DNA of 64,000 bases from Candidatus Manganitrophus sp. (GTDB taxonomy: Bacteria > Nitrospirota > Nitrospiria > SBBL01 > Manganitrophaceae): positions 2,190,001-2,254,000 of the forward strand of contig CP114561.1 in the NCBI GenBank assembly GCA_028865235.1, read 5' to 3'. The notes beneath the pieces are model-generated. The model was not told the origin of the DNA. It saw only the letters and a list, made by a program, of their open reading frames with translations, and did no database searches. The position numbers and the translations under genes were made by a program. Of this stretch, positions 39,343 through 48,165 are shown one piece after another; position 1 is the first letter of the stretch, and each line of letters starts with the position of its first letter.

Positions 39343-40446
39343 CTAAGCGGCTTTGGAAGCGGCGGCCCTTGGCTTTTTAATCCGGGCCTCTTTCGGAACC
39401 CCATCCCCTAAGAGCATTCCCCACGGTTTCAGCGATTCCACCCGATCGAAAATGACCTTGAGAATCGCCACCAGGGGGATGAAGAGAAACATTCCTGAGA
39501 TTCCCCAAAGCAGTCCTCCCACAATGACGGCAATGATTGTCGCAATGGAGTTGATCCTCACATACGAGCCGACGATTTTGGGAACGATGATGTTATTGTC
39601 CAAAAATTGGATGATGCTAAATGCAATCACCACACTCACCGGAGCCCAGAGCGATTCCTCCATCATAAACGCGATGACCGTAGGAAAGACGCTGCCGATA
39701 AAAATTCCGACATAGGGAATGAGATTCAGAATGGCCGCTGTTACCCCCAGGAGGACGGCATAATCGATTCCCAAATAAAGGAGGACCCCCACATTGAGAA
39801 CGGCGACAATGACCGTCTCGATCATCAATCCCAAAAGATAATTCTTGACCACCCGCTTGATCTCATCTAAAACGGCCTTCACTTGTTGAATATGACCCCG
39901 AGACGAAAGCTGAAAGAAAAATTCCACGAGGAGCGGCCAGTAGAGGAGAAATAAAAAAGTATAAATCGGCACCAGCACCATGATATAGCTGATTTTTGTG
40001 AAGGCCAAAAGCGTCTGCGAGACGAGGACTCCTCCATTCTCAAAGACCCTGGAGGTGGTCAGCCGCAGCCATTGCAGCTGCTTCTGGTAAGTGATGCCGA
40101 AATTCTCTTTCAGAAAGACCTTTAATTCGCGGGCATACTCAAAGACCCGCTCTTTGAGGACCGGAAGGTCTTGTGAAAACTGGCCGGCCTGCCAGACGAT
40201 GAATCCGATGACGGTCGCCACCAGAATCAGCGCCACCGTCAGGGTGAGGGTGATCGCTAAAACTCTCGGTATTCCGATCCGCTCTAAGCGATAGCTCATC
40301 GGATAGAGCAAAACAGAGAGGAGCGCCGCATAAGCGAGCGGGACAAAAACCTCGGCGCCGTAATAAAGAATTCCTGTAACGAGAACAAGCCCCAGCAGGA
40401 GGAAGGTCGATTTCACATAAAAGGGGAGGCGCGCTTCAGAGATCAT
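39343..40446 (-). CDS. AI-2E family (PerM/TqsA-type) transporter
   Basis: A 367-residue inner-membrane protein of the AI-2E transporter family, some members of which export autoinducer-2 or act as ion or solute permeases. About eight membrane helices are seen. Diagnostic segments are FVPLAYAALLSVLLYPMSYR, NYLLGLMIETVIVAVLNVGV, LLGVTAAILNLIPYVGIFIG and IIQFLDNNIIVPKIVGSYVR. GGLLWGISGMFLFIPLVAIL ends the core, followed by a basic tail (RIKKPRAAASKAA). The substrate is not known. It stands alone, flanked by a 544-base gap. Confidence 0.88.
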   Translation of the reverse strand: MISEARLPFYVKSTFLLLGLVLVTGILYYGAEVFVPLAYAALLSVLLYPMSYRLERIGIPRVLAITLTLTVALILVATVIGFIVWQAGQFSQDLPVLKERVFEYARELKVFLKENFGITYQKQLQWLRLTTSRVFENGGVLVSQTLLAFTKISYIMVLVPIYTFLFLLYWPLLVEFFFQLSSRGHIQQVKAVLDEIKRVVKNYLLGLMIETVIVAVLNVGVLLYLGIDYAVLLGVTAAILNLIPYVGIFIGSVFPTVIAFMMEESLWAPVSVVIAFSIIQFLDNNIIVPKIVGSYVRINSIATIIAVIVGGLLWGISGMFLFIPLVAILKVIFDRVESLKPWGMLLGDGVPKEARIKKPRAAASKAA

Positions 40447-40990
40447 AGAAAAAACCTATTAAACAGAATCGTACATTGACCATAATGACGGCTGGAAGGG
40501 GAGCTCCAACGAGGTTTTTCTGAAGTCGACCGACAAGGTGCAAGGAGAAAGGAGAATGAAGATCAATCAACCTAATCTATTATTGTATAACCCATCGGAG
40601 GGGGTCAACCGATCGATGTTGGCCGGCAATTGACTTCCTGGCTTTTCTGCAATCAAGAGAAAACTCTCTTTCGCTTGTCTGCTTGACTGAATGGACCCAT
40701 CTTCCCGTATCATAGAAGACAGCCTCTAACAGACGCTCCTAAGAAATTTCTCCGCGCTCCACCTGCTTCGGGAGGTGGACCCTGGATCGACAAACAACCC
40801 GCCTCCCGCGGCCTTTTCTCCCCTCATGCAATTCGATTGACTTGAAAAAAGAATTGGCTTATACACGTGAATCAGCCCGGCCGATCACGCATGGCGAAGA
40901 TTATAAAAATGTCGGCGGAGCATCTGAAGAAGCGACTGATTGAGGGATGATGTATTACGCAACCCTTTTGGTCTGGGGCTGGAAACTGAA
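40447..40990. other. Intergenic region of ~540 bases
   Basis: No conserved gene. It contains a possible 25-codon frame (40556-40633) and a short hairpin (TCCACCT 40758-40764 with AGGTGGA 40773-40779). Neither matches a known RNA or protein. Confidence 0.5.
40556..40633 (+). CDS. Possible 25-residue small protein
   Basis: An ATG frame starting MKINQPNLLLYNPSEGVNRS with a good AAGGAGAAAGGAGA ribosome-binding site five bases upstream. No homologue is recognised, and codon count is too low for a coding test. It may be a chance frame in a long spacer. Confidence 0.2.
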   Translation: MKINQPNLLLYNPSEGVNRSMLAGN

Positions 40991-41467
40991 ATGACGATCC
41001 GAATCAAAAAGGCCTCGCCGGAAGAGGCCGAACAGATCGCGCTGATGGTGAAGCAGTTGACCGACGAGATCATCGACGCGATCGGCGAGAAGCCGTTCAA
41101 TATCGACCTGGCGGAGACGAGCGTCCGTTGCCGGCGATTCCTGGAACAGGAACTCTACGCGGTGTACAGGGCGATCGACTCCGAATCGGATGAGCCGCTC
41201 GGCTTCATCGCCCTTTGTGCAAGCCACGCCCTTTACGCGGAGGGGGCCTTCGGGATCATTCAGGAGCTCTATGTCGATCCGGCCCATCGCTCAAAGGGAA
41301 TCGGCGGAAAGCTGGTAAAGACCGCCATGGACCATGCCCGAAAGCAGGGATGGAAACGGCTTGAAGTCTGCACCCCGCCGCTTCCCCAATTCGCCGGAAC
41401 GGTTCACTTCTATGAGCGTCAGCGCTTTGAAGTGACGGGAGGCCGGAAGATGAAAGTGTTGTTGTAA
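40991..41467 (+). CDS. GNAT-family N-acetyltransferase
   Basis: A 158-residue acetyl-CoA-dependent acyltransferase. The fold is evident: IRIKKASPEEAEQIALMV at the N-terminus, LGFIALCASHALYAEG for strand 4, then the acetyl-CoA loop QELYVDPAHRSKGIGGKLVK with the R-x-x-G-x-G/A motif. FYERQRFEVTGGRKMKVLL ends it. The ATG at 40991 is preferred. Upstream in-frame starts lack a ribosome-binding site. The acceptor substrate is unknown. Confidence 0.88.
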   Translation: MTIRIKKASPEEAEQIALMVKQLTDEIIDAIGEKPFNIDLAETSVRCRRFLEQELYAVYRAIDSESDEPLGFIALCASHALYAEGAFGIIQELYVDPAHRSKGIGGKLVKTAMDHARKQGWKRLEVCTPPLPQFAGTVHFYERQRFEVTGGRKMKVLL

Positions 41468-41506
41468 AAACCTCCAATCGCTTGGCATTCCAGGAAGATC
41501 GCTTCG

Positions 41507-41907
41507 CTTAACCTCGGACCGGCGCTTCCCGCATCCCATGACGACGGGCGCCGTAGACACGGCTATAGCCGTAATAAAGAAAGGCCACCGCGAAAAAAGA
41601 GATGCAGCCAATCGTCCGCGTCGTTCATCCGCATGAATCCTAACTCATAAACCCCGCTCATAAAGAACCCGGCAATCGTCAGCAGGCCGTAGACCACGCC
41701 GATCACCTTCGAATATTGCTTCGCCGGCGCTTCCCCTCTCGCTGCAAAAACGATCGCCAAAATCCCGGTGAGCAAATGAAACACATTGTGCATGGGATCC
41801 ACCAGAAACAGCCCCAAAATGGGGTTCTGGAAAAATCCCCAAATCCCGATAATGATTAAAATAATGCCGAGCGTCTTCACGCCCTTTGATACAGATGACA
41901 TCTTCAT
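41507..41907 (-). CDS. DUF4383-like membrane protein (frameshifted near 41595)
   Basis: A small integral membrane protein of about 130 residues with four helices. DUF4383 features are visible: ILGLFLVDPMHNVFHLLTGIL, which contains the conserved N-H pair, and LLTIAGFFMSGVYELGFMRM, followed by NDADDWLHLFF. A one-base change in the GC-rich run near 41595 then leads into AVAFLYYGYSRVYGARRHG, the expected last helix, ending at 41507. Function is unknown in the family. It converges with the acetyltransferase gene. Confidence 0.72.
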
Positions 41908-42220
41908 TCCCTCCCTTTCCTGATCATACGTCTCCTCTTACAGAGTTGAGCCGTATTTGCAGCCCTATTTTTATTGTAGTGCGAATACAGAATGGCATAC
42001 AACCCCCCCCGAATCGAGGAGATCCCCCTCCTGCAGAGGCTCAACCGGAAAGGAGTGCGGCTCTTCCTTTTGGAAAGAGACGAATTGACCCTTTGCCCGT
42101 TTCGGATTATCATGAAGCGATGGTTTCCTAAGAGATCAATTTTAAAACATCATCGAGACGATCGGGCAAGACCCTCGTCAAGCTCAACAAGACTTTAAGT
42201 TGTCATGAGGAGTCGTTTCT
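41908..42220. other. Intergenic region of ~310 bases
   Basis: No convincing gene. Open frames of 68-69 codons exist on both strands (41904-42113 and 41992-42198) but lack conserved features. The right end has GAGGAGTCG, the ribosome-binding site for msrB. Confidence 0.45.
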
Positions 42221-42640
42221 ATGAAAAAGAAAGTCACCAAATCCGAAGAGGAATGGAAAAAAGAGCTCACCCCCGAGCAGTATGAAGTCACCCGGAAGAA
42301 AGGGACCGAGCGGGCCTTCACCGGCGAGTACTACAACAGCAAAGAGCCGGGGGTCTACCGTTGCGTCGCCTGCGGAAATCCGCTCTTTAGTTCCAAGACC
42401 AAATATGAGTCGGGGAGCGGCTGGCCGAGTTTTTGGGAGCCGATCTCGGCGGAGGGAATCAGAACCGAGGAGGATCAGAGCCACGGGATGCGCCGGGTCG
42501 AGGTGTTGTGCGCATCCTGCGAATCTCACCTCGGCCATCTCTTTCCGGACGGTCCGCGGCCGACCGGAATGCGCTACTGCATCAACTCCGCCGCCCTGAA
42601 GCTGGAAAAAGAGAAACAAGAAGAGGAAAAGAAGCGATGA
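42221..42640 (+). CDS. msrB: Peptide methionine (R)-S-oxide reductase
   Basis: Repairs oxidised methionine by reducing the R epimer of methionine sulfoxide. At 139 residues it is complete. The zinc-binding Cys pairs are in [10 protein letters not shown] and [13 protein letters not shown]. The substrate-binding GWPSFW is present, and the catalytic Cys lies in [32 protein letters not shown] is the usual N-terminus. There is no signal peptide, so it is cytoplasmic. It is followed within 11 bases by an acetyltransferase gene and may share its message. Confidence 0.95.
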   Translation: MKKKVTKSEEEWKKELTPEQYEVTRKKGTERAFTGEYYNSKEPGVYRCVACGNPLFSSKTKYESGSGWPSFWEPISAEGIRTEEDQSHGMRRVEVLCASCESHLGHLFPDGPRPTGMRYCINSAALKLEKEKQEEEKKR

Positions 42641-42650
42641 CGGACGGTCG

Positions 42651-43127
42651 ATGACAGACGTGGTGTTTATTCGGCCTGCCGTTGCGCAAGATACGGAGCG
42701 CCTCGTGGCGTTCAACCGGGCGATGGCGAAGGAGACCGAGGGGCTCGACCTTCCGATCGAAACCGTCTCGGCCGGCGTCGCCGCGCTCCTCAAGCAGCCG
42801 CAATACGGCTTCTATCTCGTCGCCGAGATCAACGGGGAGGTCGTCGGAGGGCTGATGGTCACCTATGAGTGGAGCGACTGGAGAGACGGTCTCTTCTGGT
42901 GGCTTCAGAGCGTCTATGTCCTCCCATCGCAACGGGGGAAAGGGATCTACAAACGGCTCTATGCGGAGGTGAAGCGCCGGGCGGAGGAACAGGGGAATGT
43001 CTGCGGCTTCCGTCTCTACGTCGAGCGGGAAAATCAGCGGGCCGAGCAGACCTATCGAGCGCTCGGGATGGCGGAGACCCACTATAAGATCTATGAGGAA
43101 TTGCTGAACAGAAGTAAAACTGCTTGA
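42651..43127 (+). CDS. GNAT-family N-acetyltransferase
   Basis: A 158-residue acyltransferase. FIRPAVAQDTERLVAFNRAM opens the domain, VVGGLMVTYEWSDWRDGLFW and LQSVYVLPSQRGKGIYKRLY provide strand 4 and the acetyl-CoA loop (RGKGIY), and VERENQRAEQTYRALGM is the conserved C-terminal helix. The gene is close behind msrB and ahead of a dehydrogenase. The target amine is unknown. Confidence 0.9.
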   Translation: MTDVVFIRPAVAQDTERLVAFNRAMAKETEGLDLPIETVSAGVAALLKQPQYGFYLVAEINGEVVGGLMVTYEWSDWRDGLFWWLQSVYVLPSQRGKGIYKRLYAEVKRRAEEQGNVCGFRLYVERENQRAEQTYRALGMAETHYKIYEELLNRSKTA

Positions 43128-43164
43128 GCCGGCCGCCGGAGAGACCGCCGCATCATGGAGGAAT

Positions 43165-43985
43165 ATGACGACGCTGCAGGGCAAGACCCTCTTCATCACC
43201 GGCGCGAGTCGGGGAATCGGGAAAGCGATCGGCCTGCGGGCCGCCCGGGACGGCGCCAACATCATTCTGGTCGCCAAGACGGTCGACCCTCAGAAGAACC
43301 TCCCCGGCACGATCCACACCGCCGCCGAGGAGATCATCGCCGCCGGAGGCCAGGCGCTCGCCTGCCCGACAGACATTCGATTCGACGATCAGGTCCAGGC
43401 GGCGGTGAAGAAGGGGGTCGAGACGTTCGGCGGAATCGACATCCTGATCAACAACGCCAGCGCCCTCGGCCTGACCGGCATCCTCCAAACGTCGATGAAG
43501 CGGTTTGATCTGATGCATCAGGTCAACGTCCGCGGCACTTTTCTCTGCGCTCGAGGCCTGCTTTCCCTATTTGACGGAATCGGCCAATCCCCACATCCTC
43601 AACCTCGCCCCCCCGCTGAACCTCGAAGCGAGAATGGTTCGCGCCGCATCTGGCCTACACCCTCTCGAAATACGGAATGAGCCTGTGCATCCTCGGAATG
43701 GCGGAAGCATTCAAGGCAAAGGAGATCGCCGTCAATTCCCTCTGGCCGCAAACCGCCATCGCGACCGCCGCGATGGTCAGCTTGGCCGGAGAGGTCGCGC
43801 TGCAGCGCTGCCGGAGGCCGGAGATCATGGCCGATGCGGCTTATCTCATCTTGACGAAATCGAGCCGGGAGTGCACCGGAAACTTCTTTCTCGATGAAGC
43901 GCTTCTCCGATCGGCCGGGATCACCGATTTCGACCGCTATGCCGTCTCGCCCGGAACCCCGCTGATCCCCGACCTCTTCGTTTAG
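43165..43985 (+). CDS. Short-chain dehydrogenase/reductase, HSDL2-like (two frameshifts)
   Basis: NAD(P)-dependent oxidoreductase of about 273 residues. The cofactor motif is FITGASRGIGKAIGLRAA, followed by DILINNASALGLTGILQTSM. Frame changes near 43555 and 43635 are needed to read on to FPYLTESANPHILNLAPPLN and to the active-site YTLSKYGMSLC, whose Tyr and Lys are intact. NSLWPQTAIATAAM, the EIMADAAYLIL block and CTGNFFLDEALLRSAG complete it. The sequence resembles the hydroxysteroid-dehydrogenase-like 2 group, for which acyl or fatty substrates are presumed. TGGAGGAAT precedes the ATG. Confidence 0.85.
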
Positions 43986-44017
43986 GAGACCGCCTTATCG
44001 CCCGCAGAAAACAATCC

Positions 44018-44323
44018 GTGGCAAAAACAAAGACCCGATCGCGGGGTGGGAACTGGGTCGTCTATATAATTGAATGCAGCGACAGGACCTTCTATACCGG
44101 CATCACCAACGACCTCGCGCGGCGGCTTGCCCAGCACAACACCGGACGCGCTTCCCGCTACACCCGGACCCGAAGGCCGGTTCAAATCATTTATCAAGAG
44201 CGATGTATCAGCCGTTCCGAGGCATCCATCCGAGAGTGGGCGATTAAATCGCTTTCTCGGAGGGAGAAAGAGAAACTCATTCTGGAGAGGAGGATCGATG
44301 TCCCATTCAGTCCGATGGAGTAG
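44018..44323 (+). CDS. GIY-YIG domain protein (YhbQ/UPF0213-like)
   Basis: A 101-residue protein made of one GIY-YIG nuclease domain. VVYIIECSDRTFYTGITNDL holds the YII and YTG elements, with the conserved Arg in ARRLAQHN and Glu in SEASIREWAIKSLSRREKEK. It starts at a GTG with a weak ribosome-binding site. Stand-alone members of this subgroup are widespread. DNA processing is presumed but not proven. Its end overlaps the start of the next gene by 26 bases. Confidence 0.85.
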   Translation: MAKTKTRSRGGNWVVYIIECSDRTFYTGITNDLARRLAQHNTGRASRYTRTRRPVQIIYQERCISRSEASIREWAIKSLSRREKEKLILERRIDVPFSPME

Positions 44324-44786
44324 CGGGTTTGCTTTTATCTTGATGGTGGTTCTTCTGGCCCTCTCTTCGATACTGTTCGCCGCCGGAAGAGACCGGGGAG
44401 AGGAGAAGCTCGGCTTCCCAACGATTGTTCTGGCCGGGCTTAACGACTATTCCTTCAAAGGAGCGGACGGAGCGATGAAGAGCTGGACCAAGGGGGGAAT
44501 CCTTGAAGGAAGCAAGGAGGCCGCCGCCCAGCTGGCCCTCTTAAAAGAGATCGAATCGCTCTATGGAAACTTTTCAAGCGGCCATCTCATTGAAACGCAT
44601 GCATTGACCGCCCGAACGCACCTGGTCTATGTCACCCTCAATTACGACCGAGGACCGGCCTTCGCCCGGTTTGTCGCCTTTAAAGAAGTGGCCAAGGTAA
44701 AAGAAGATTGGATCATCTCCGATTTGAGCGTCAGCACCAAGCCGGAGGTCATCTTGCCGAACGATCTGCTTGTTGATCCGAGGTGA
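44298..44786 (+). CDS. Exported protein of unknown function
   Basis: A 162-residue protein with a signal peptide (SSGFAFILMVVLLALSSILF, cleavage near FAAG). The mature part has alternating strands and helices (VLAGLNDYSFKGADGAMKSW, LALLKEIESLYGNFSSGHLI, THLVYVTLNYDRGPAFARFV). The strand-rich C-terminus suggests an NTF2-like or similar small fold. GAGGAGGATCG gives a good ribosome-binding site. It lies inside the end of the GIY-YIG gene and just ahead of the M48 peptidase gene, four bases apart. Confidence 0.65.
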   Translation: MSHSVRWSSGFAFILMVVLLALSSILFAAGRDRGEEKLGFPTIVLAGLNDYSFKGADGAMKSWTKGGILEGSKEAAAQLALLKEIESLYGNFSSGHLIETHALTARTHLVYVTLNYDRGPAFARFVAFKEVAKVKEDWIISDLSVSTKPEVILPNDLLVDPR

Positions 44787-44790
44787 TTCG

Positions 44791-46077
44791 ATGAATCTTT
44801 ATGGAATTATCATTCTCGCCGCGCTTCTTCTCGACTACATCCTGAATCTCGCCGCCGATCTCCTCAACCTCAAGTCGATGCGGCGGGAGCTGCCGGAGGA
44901 ATTTCAAGGGGTCTACGACCCGGAGGCCTACCGCAAATCGCAGGAGTATCTCCGAGTGAAGACGCGGTTTGGGATTCTCACCGCGACGGTCGGCTTGATC
45001 GCCCTTCTCGCCTTCTGGTTCTCCGGCGGATTCAATCTCATCGACCAGTGGGTCCGGGGATGGGGATTCGGGCCGATTCCGACCGGGCTCGCCTATATCG
45101 GCATTTTGGTTTTCCTGAGAGGCCTTCTGTCGCTTCCCTTCCAGATTTATGACACCTTCATCATCGAGCAGCGGTTCGGCTTTAACAAGATGACGCCGGC
45201 GATCTTCGTTGCCGATTTGATCAAGGGGACCGTGCTCGGCCTGCTGCTCGGGGGGCCGCTTCTCGCCGGCATTCTCTTTTTCTTCCACTTCGCCGGGGAG
45301 CTCGCCTGGCTTTATGCCTGGGCCGCCTTTACCCTCTTCGTCTTCTTCGTCCAATTCATCGCTCCCACCTGGATCATGCCGATCTTCAACAAGTTCACAC
45401 CGCTCGGAGAGGGGGAGCTGAAGGAGCGGATTCTCTCCTATGCCCGCTCGGTCGATTTTCCGGTGGAGCAGATCTACGTGATCGACGGCTCGCGCCGCTC
45501 CACCAAAGCGAACGCTTTCTTTTCCGGCTTCGGCCGGCACAAGCGGATCGCCCTCTTCGATACGTTAATTGCGAAGCAGACGGTTCCGGAGATGGTTGCT
45601 ATCTTAGCGCATGAAATCGGGCATTATAAGAAAAAGCACATTCTCCTGGGAATGGCCCTCTCCATCGCCCACGCGGGGCTGATGTTCTTCCTTCTCTCCA
45701 TATTTCTCTACCGGCCCGGACTTTATGAAGCTTTCTACATGGAGCAGCCGTCGATCTATGCGGGGCTGGTCTTCTTCAGCCTACTCTTCACCCCGGTCGA
45801 GTCGATCCTGTCTATTTTTCTACAAGCTCTGTCGCGGAGGAATGAATACGAGGCCGACCGCTTTGCGGCCGAGACGTTCAAACACCCCGAGGCGATGATC
45901 GGCGCGTTGAAGAAGCTGGCGGTCGATCATCTCTCAAATGTGACGCCGCATCCGCTCCATGTGATCCTCAATGATTCTCATCCCCCGATCCTGCAGCGAA
46001 TCCAGGCGATCCGGAGGACCTCAGTGGAAGATGCAGAAAGTCGTTCCCTCCAGAAACCAATCCGGAATGAGTCCTGA
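44791..46077 (+). CDS. Ste24-type M48 zinc metalloprotease
   Basis: Integral membrane endopeptidase of the M48/Ste24 family, 428 residues. The zinc motif is in MVAILAHEIGHYKKKHIL, and the third ligand is in NEYEADRFAAETFKHPEAM. Membrane helices are at LYGIIILAALLLDYILNL, FGILTATVGLIALLAF, LLGGPLLAGILFFFHFAGEL and others. The family segment VYVIDGSRRSTKANAFFSGF precedes the catalytic domain. Bacterial members degrade misfolded membrane proteins. The ATG at 44791 has GAGGT upstream. The C-terminus (SHPPILQRIQAIRR) is typical, so it is complete. Confidence 0.93.
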   Translation: MNLYGIIILAALLLDYILNLAADLLNLKSMRRELPEEFQGVYDPEAYRKSQEYLRVKTRFGILTATVGLIALLAFWFSGGFNLIDQWVRGWGFGPIPTGLAYIGILVFLRGLLSLPFQIYDTFIIEQRFGFNKMTPAIFVADLIKGTVLGLLLGGPLLAGILFFFHFAGELAWLYAWAAFTLFVFFVQFIAPTWIMPIFNKFTPLGEGELKERILSYARSVDFPVEQIYVIDGSRRSTKANAFFSGFGRHKRIALFDTLIAKQTVPEMVAILAHEIGHYKKKHILLGMALSIAHAGLMFFLLSIFLYRPGLYEAFYMEQPSIYAGLVFFSLLFTPVESILSIFLQALSRRNEYEADRFAAETFKHPEAMIGALKKLAVDHLSNVTPHPLHVILNDSHPPILQRIQAIRRTSVEDAESRSLQKPIRNES

Positions 46078-46283
46078 AAACTTCTTGATCTTCTTTGAGG
46101 CTTTCTTTATCCTGGTGAACCATCAGGCTGGAGGGATAATAGTCTATGTAAGAATAATTGTAGGTTATTCGCAAGAAGCGGTCGGACCATAGACAAAGTT
46201 AATTGGAGGGAGGCTGGGTAAGAACGCCTCGGCTCGGAGGAACGCCCTATCCAGTATCTAACTATGCTCCCAGGGAGTATTTT

Positions 46284-46934
46284 ATGCCTGGCGTTCCAGA
46301 AAATCCCAAGATTTACCATATTACTCACCTGCAGAATCTAGCTCAGATCATTGAAACAGGTAAGCTCTGGTCAGATGCAAAGCGGATTGAACTCGGGCTG
46401 GATTGTGAGATTGTTGGCATGTCGGCGATTAAGAAGCGCCGATTGGAGGACCTGCCTGTTAAATGTCATCCGGCCACGATGGTAGGCGAATATGTGCCGT
46501 TCTATTTTTGTCCGCGTTCAATTATGCTTTTCATCCTCCATAGGGGGAATCATATCGACGTGACCTATCACGGTGGCCAAGCCCGGATCATACATTTAGT
46601 GGCTGACCTCAAGGAAACAGTGGAATGGGCCAACTCTCGTGAGCGTCAGTGGGCCTTCAGCGATTGCAACGCCGGGGCGCATTATGCAATGTTTTTTAAT
46701 ACCCTGGGCAAGCTTAATAAGATTAATTGGGAAGCAGTAGAAGCAACCGATTTCCAGCATCCTGCCGTTAAGGAAGGGAAACAGGCTGAATTTCTTATAT
46801 TCAAGTCGTTTCCATGGAAACTCATTGAGCGGATCGGCGTTATTAATACTGAGATCCAAGAGCAGGTTGGGAATATTCTATCGAGTGCCAGCCACAAACC
46901 CATTGTGAGTATTGAAAGAACATGGTACTTTTGA
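46284..46934 (+). CDS. darT: DarT-family DNA ADP-ribosyltransferase toxin
   Basis: Toxin of the DarTG module, which attaches ADP-ribose to bases in single-stranded DNA. The product is 216 residues, the normal length. KIYHITHLQNLAQIIETGKL, SAIKKRRLEDLPV and the FYFCPRSIMLFILHRGNH block match the NAD-binding region. QAEFLIFKSFPW carries the conserved catalytic Glu. RERQWAFSDCNAGA is another family block. GGGAG is correctly placed before the ATG at 46284. An upstream start in the same frame has no such signal. The macro-domain antitoxin follows after 16 bases. A + T content and codon use are visibly higher than in the surrounding genes. Confidence 0.92.
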   Translation: MPGVPENPKIYHITHLQNLAQIIETGKLWSDAKRIELGLDCEIVGMSAIKKRRLEDLPVKCHPATMVGEYVPFYFCPRSIMLFILHRGNHIDVTYHGGQARIIHLVADLKETVEWANSRERQWAFSDCNAGAHYAMFFNTLGKLNKINWEAVEATDFQHPAVKEGKQAEFLIFKSFPWKLIERIGVINTEIQEQVGNILSSASHKPIVSIERTWYF

Positions 46935-46950
46935 CCAAAGGAGAAAATAA

Positions 46951-48000
46951 ATGATTGAGCTAAAGCAAGGCGACATATTACAAGCTGATGCTCAGGTGTT
47001 GGTCAATACAGTTAATTGTATAGGCATTATGGGACGGGGGATTGCCTTGCAGTTCCGTAAGGCATTCCCCGAAAACTACAAAGCATATAAAGCAATCTGT
47101 GATCGTAAACAGCTTCTTCCAGGAAAAATGCTTGTTCACGATCTGAACCGTTTTGAGAATCCTCGTTACATTATTAACTTTCCTACGAAGCTTCACTGGA
47201 AAGGAAAGAGCCGCATTGAGCACATCGAGTCCGGATTGAAGGCATTAGTAGAAGAAGTTCGCCATCTAGAAATCAAATCTATCGCAGTGCCGCCGCTTGG
47301 TTGCGGTTTAGGCGGGTTGCATTGGAACAAAGTCCGACCTATGATTGAGGAAGCATTCCGCAATTTACCGGAAGTTCATGTTTTGTTATATGAGCCCACG
47401 GGAACTCCAGACGCGGAGAAGATGGTTAAACAGAAGCAGGCTCCGCGTATGACTGTTGGGCGTGCATCGCTCTTGGGATTGATGAGACGGTATCTTTCCG
47501 CAGTGATGGACCCGTCTGTTACTCTACTGGAAATACATAAGCTCATGTATTTTATGCAGGAGGCGGGCGAGGGGCTTAAGTTGAAATATAAGAAAGGTAC
47601 TTTCGGTCCATACTCAGAAAATCTTCGGCACGTTCTCAGTCTTATTGAAGGTCATTTCATCAGCGGTTATGGTGACGCAACAGACCGGCCAGACAAACAA
47701 ATTGAGTTGAAGCTGGGAATCTCGGATAAAGCCGAAGAGTTCCTGAAGAACTACCCAGAAACTCACGAACGCTTTGATCGTGTTGTAGCACTTATCAAGG
47801 GATTTGAAACTTCCTTCGGCATGGAGCTACTTTCGACAGTCCACTGGGTGGTTACTCGTGAAGGGGCATCGACTGTCGACAAAGCGATTGCCAAGACCTA
47901 TAAATGGAATGACCGTAAGCGGATGTTCACTGAGGAGCAAATCCGGTCAGCGTGGGATGTTCTCAGCCGCAAAGGTTGGCTAAGGGAAGAATCTGTCTAA
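46951..48000 (+). CDS. darG: DarG-family antitoxin (macro domain + C-terminal extension)
   Basis: Antitoxin of the DarTG pair, 349 residues. Residues 1-155 form a macro domain that removes ADP-ribose from DNA: ADAQVLVNTVNCIGIMGRGI, and SIAVPPLGCGLGGLHWNKVR with the phosphate-binding loop. The C-terminal half (LLEIHKLMYFMQEAGEGLKL, KKGTFGPYSENLRHVLSLIE) is the conserved domain that binds the toxin directly. It follows darT by 16 bases with GGAGAAAATAA as ribosome-binding site. The pair acts as an abortive anti-phage system in studied cases. Here that role is inferred. Confidence 0.92.
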   Translation: MIELKQGDILQADAQVLVNTVNCIGIMGRGIALQFRKAFPENYKAYKAICDRKQLLPGKMLVHDLNRFENPRYIINFPTKLHWKGKSRIEHIESGLKALVEEVRHLEIKSIAVPPLGCGLGGLHWNKVRPMIEEAFRNLPEVHVLLYEPTGTPDAEKMVKQKQAPRMTVGRASLLGLMRRYLSAVMDPSVTLLEIHKLMYFMQEAGEGLKLKYKKGTFGPYSENLRHVLSLIEGHFISGYGDATDRPDKQIELKLGISDKAEEFLKNYPETHERFDRVVALIKGFETSFGMELLSTVHWVVTREGASTVDKAIAKTYKWNDRKRMFTEEQIRSAWDVLSRKGWLREESV

Positions 48001-48165
48001 AAGAGAAATCCCCTCCTCGAAAAGTCTTCAGTGTATACTATACTGGCATTCACCCCTGTGACTTTTCTAGCGTTCCACTCCAACTCAATCAAAACTCTCC
48101 TTCAAAAGGGCTTGATCTCCCCGGCCTCTTTCTTTATGCTAAGACGACTTTTTTTGAGGAGAGCC

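Noticed and set aside
41992..42198. A 68-codon frame before msrB
   Set aside because: No ribosome-binding site, no family match and basic, Arg/Ser-rich composition. A competing frame exists on the other strand.
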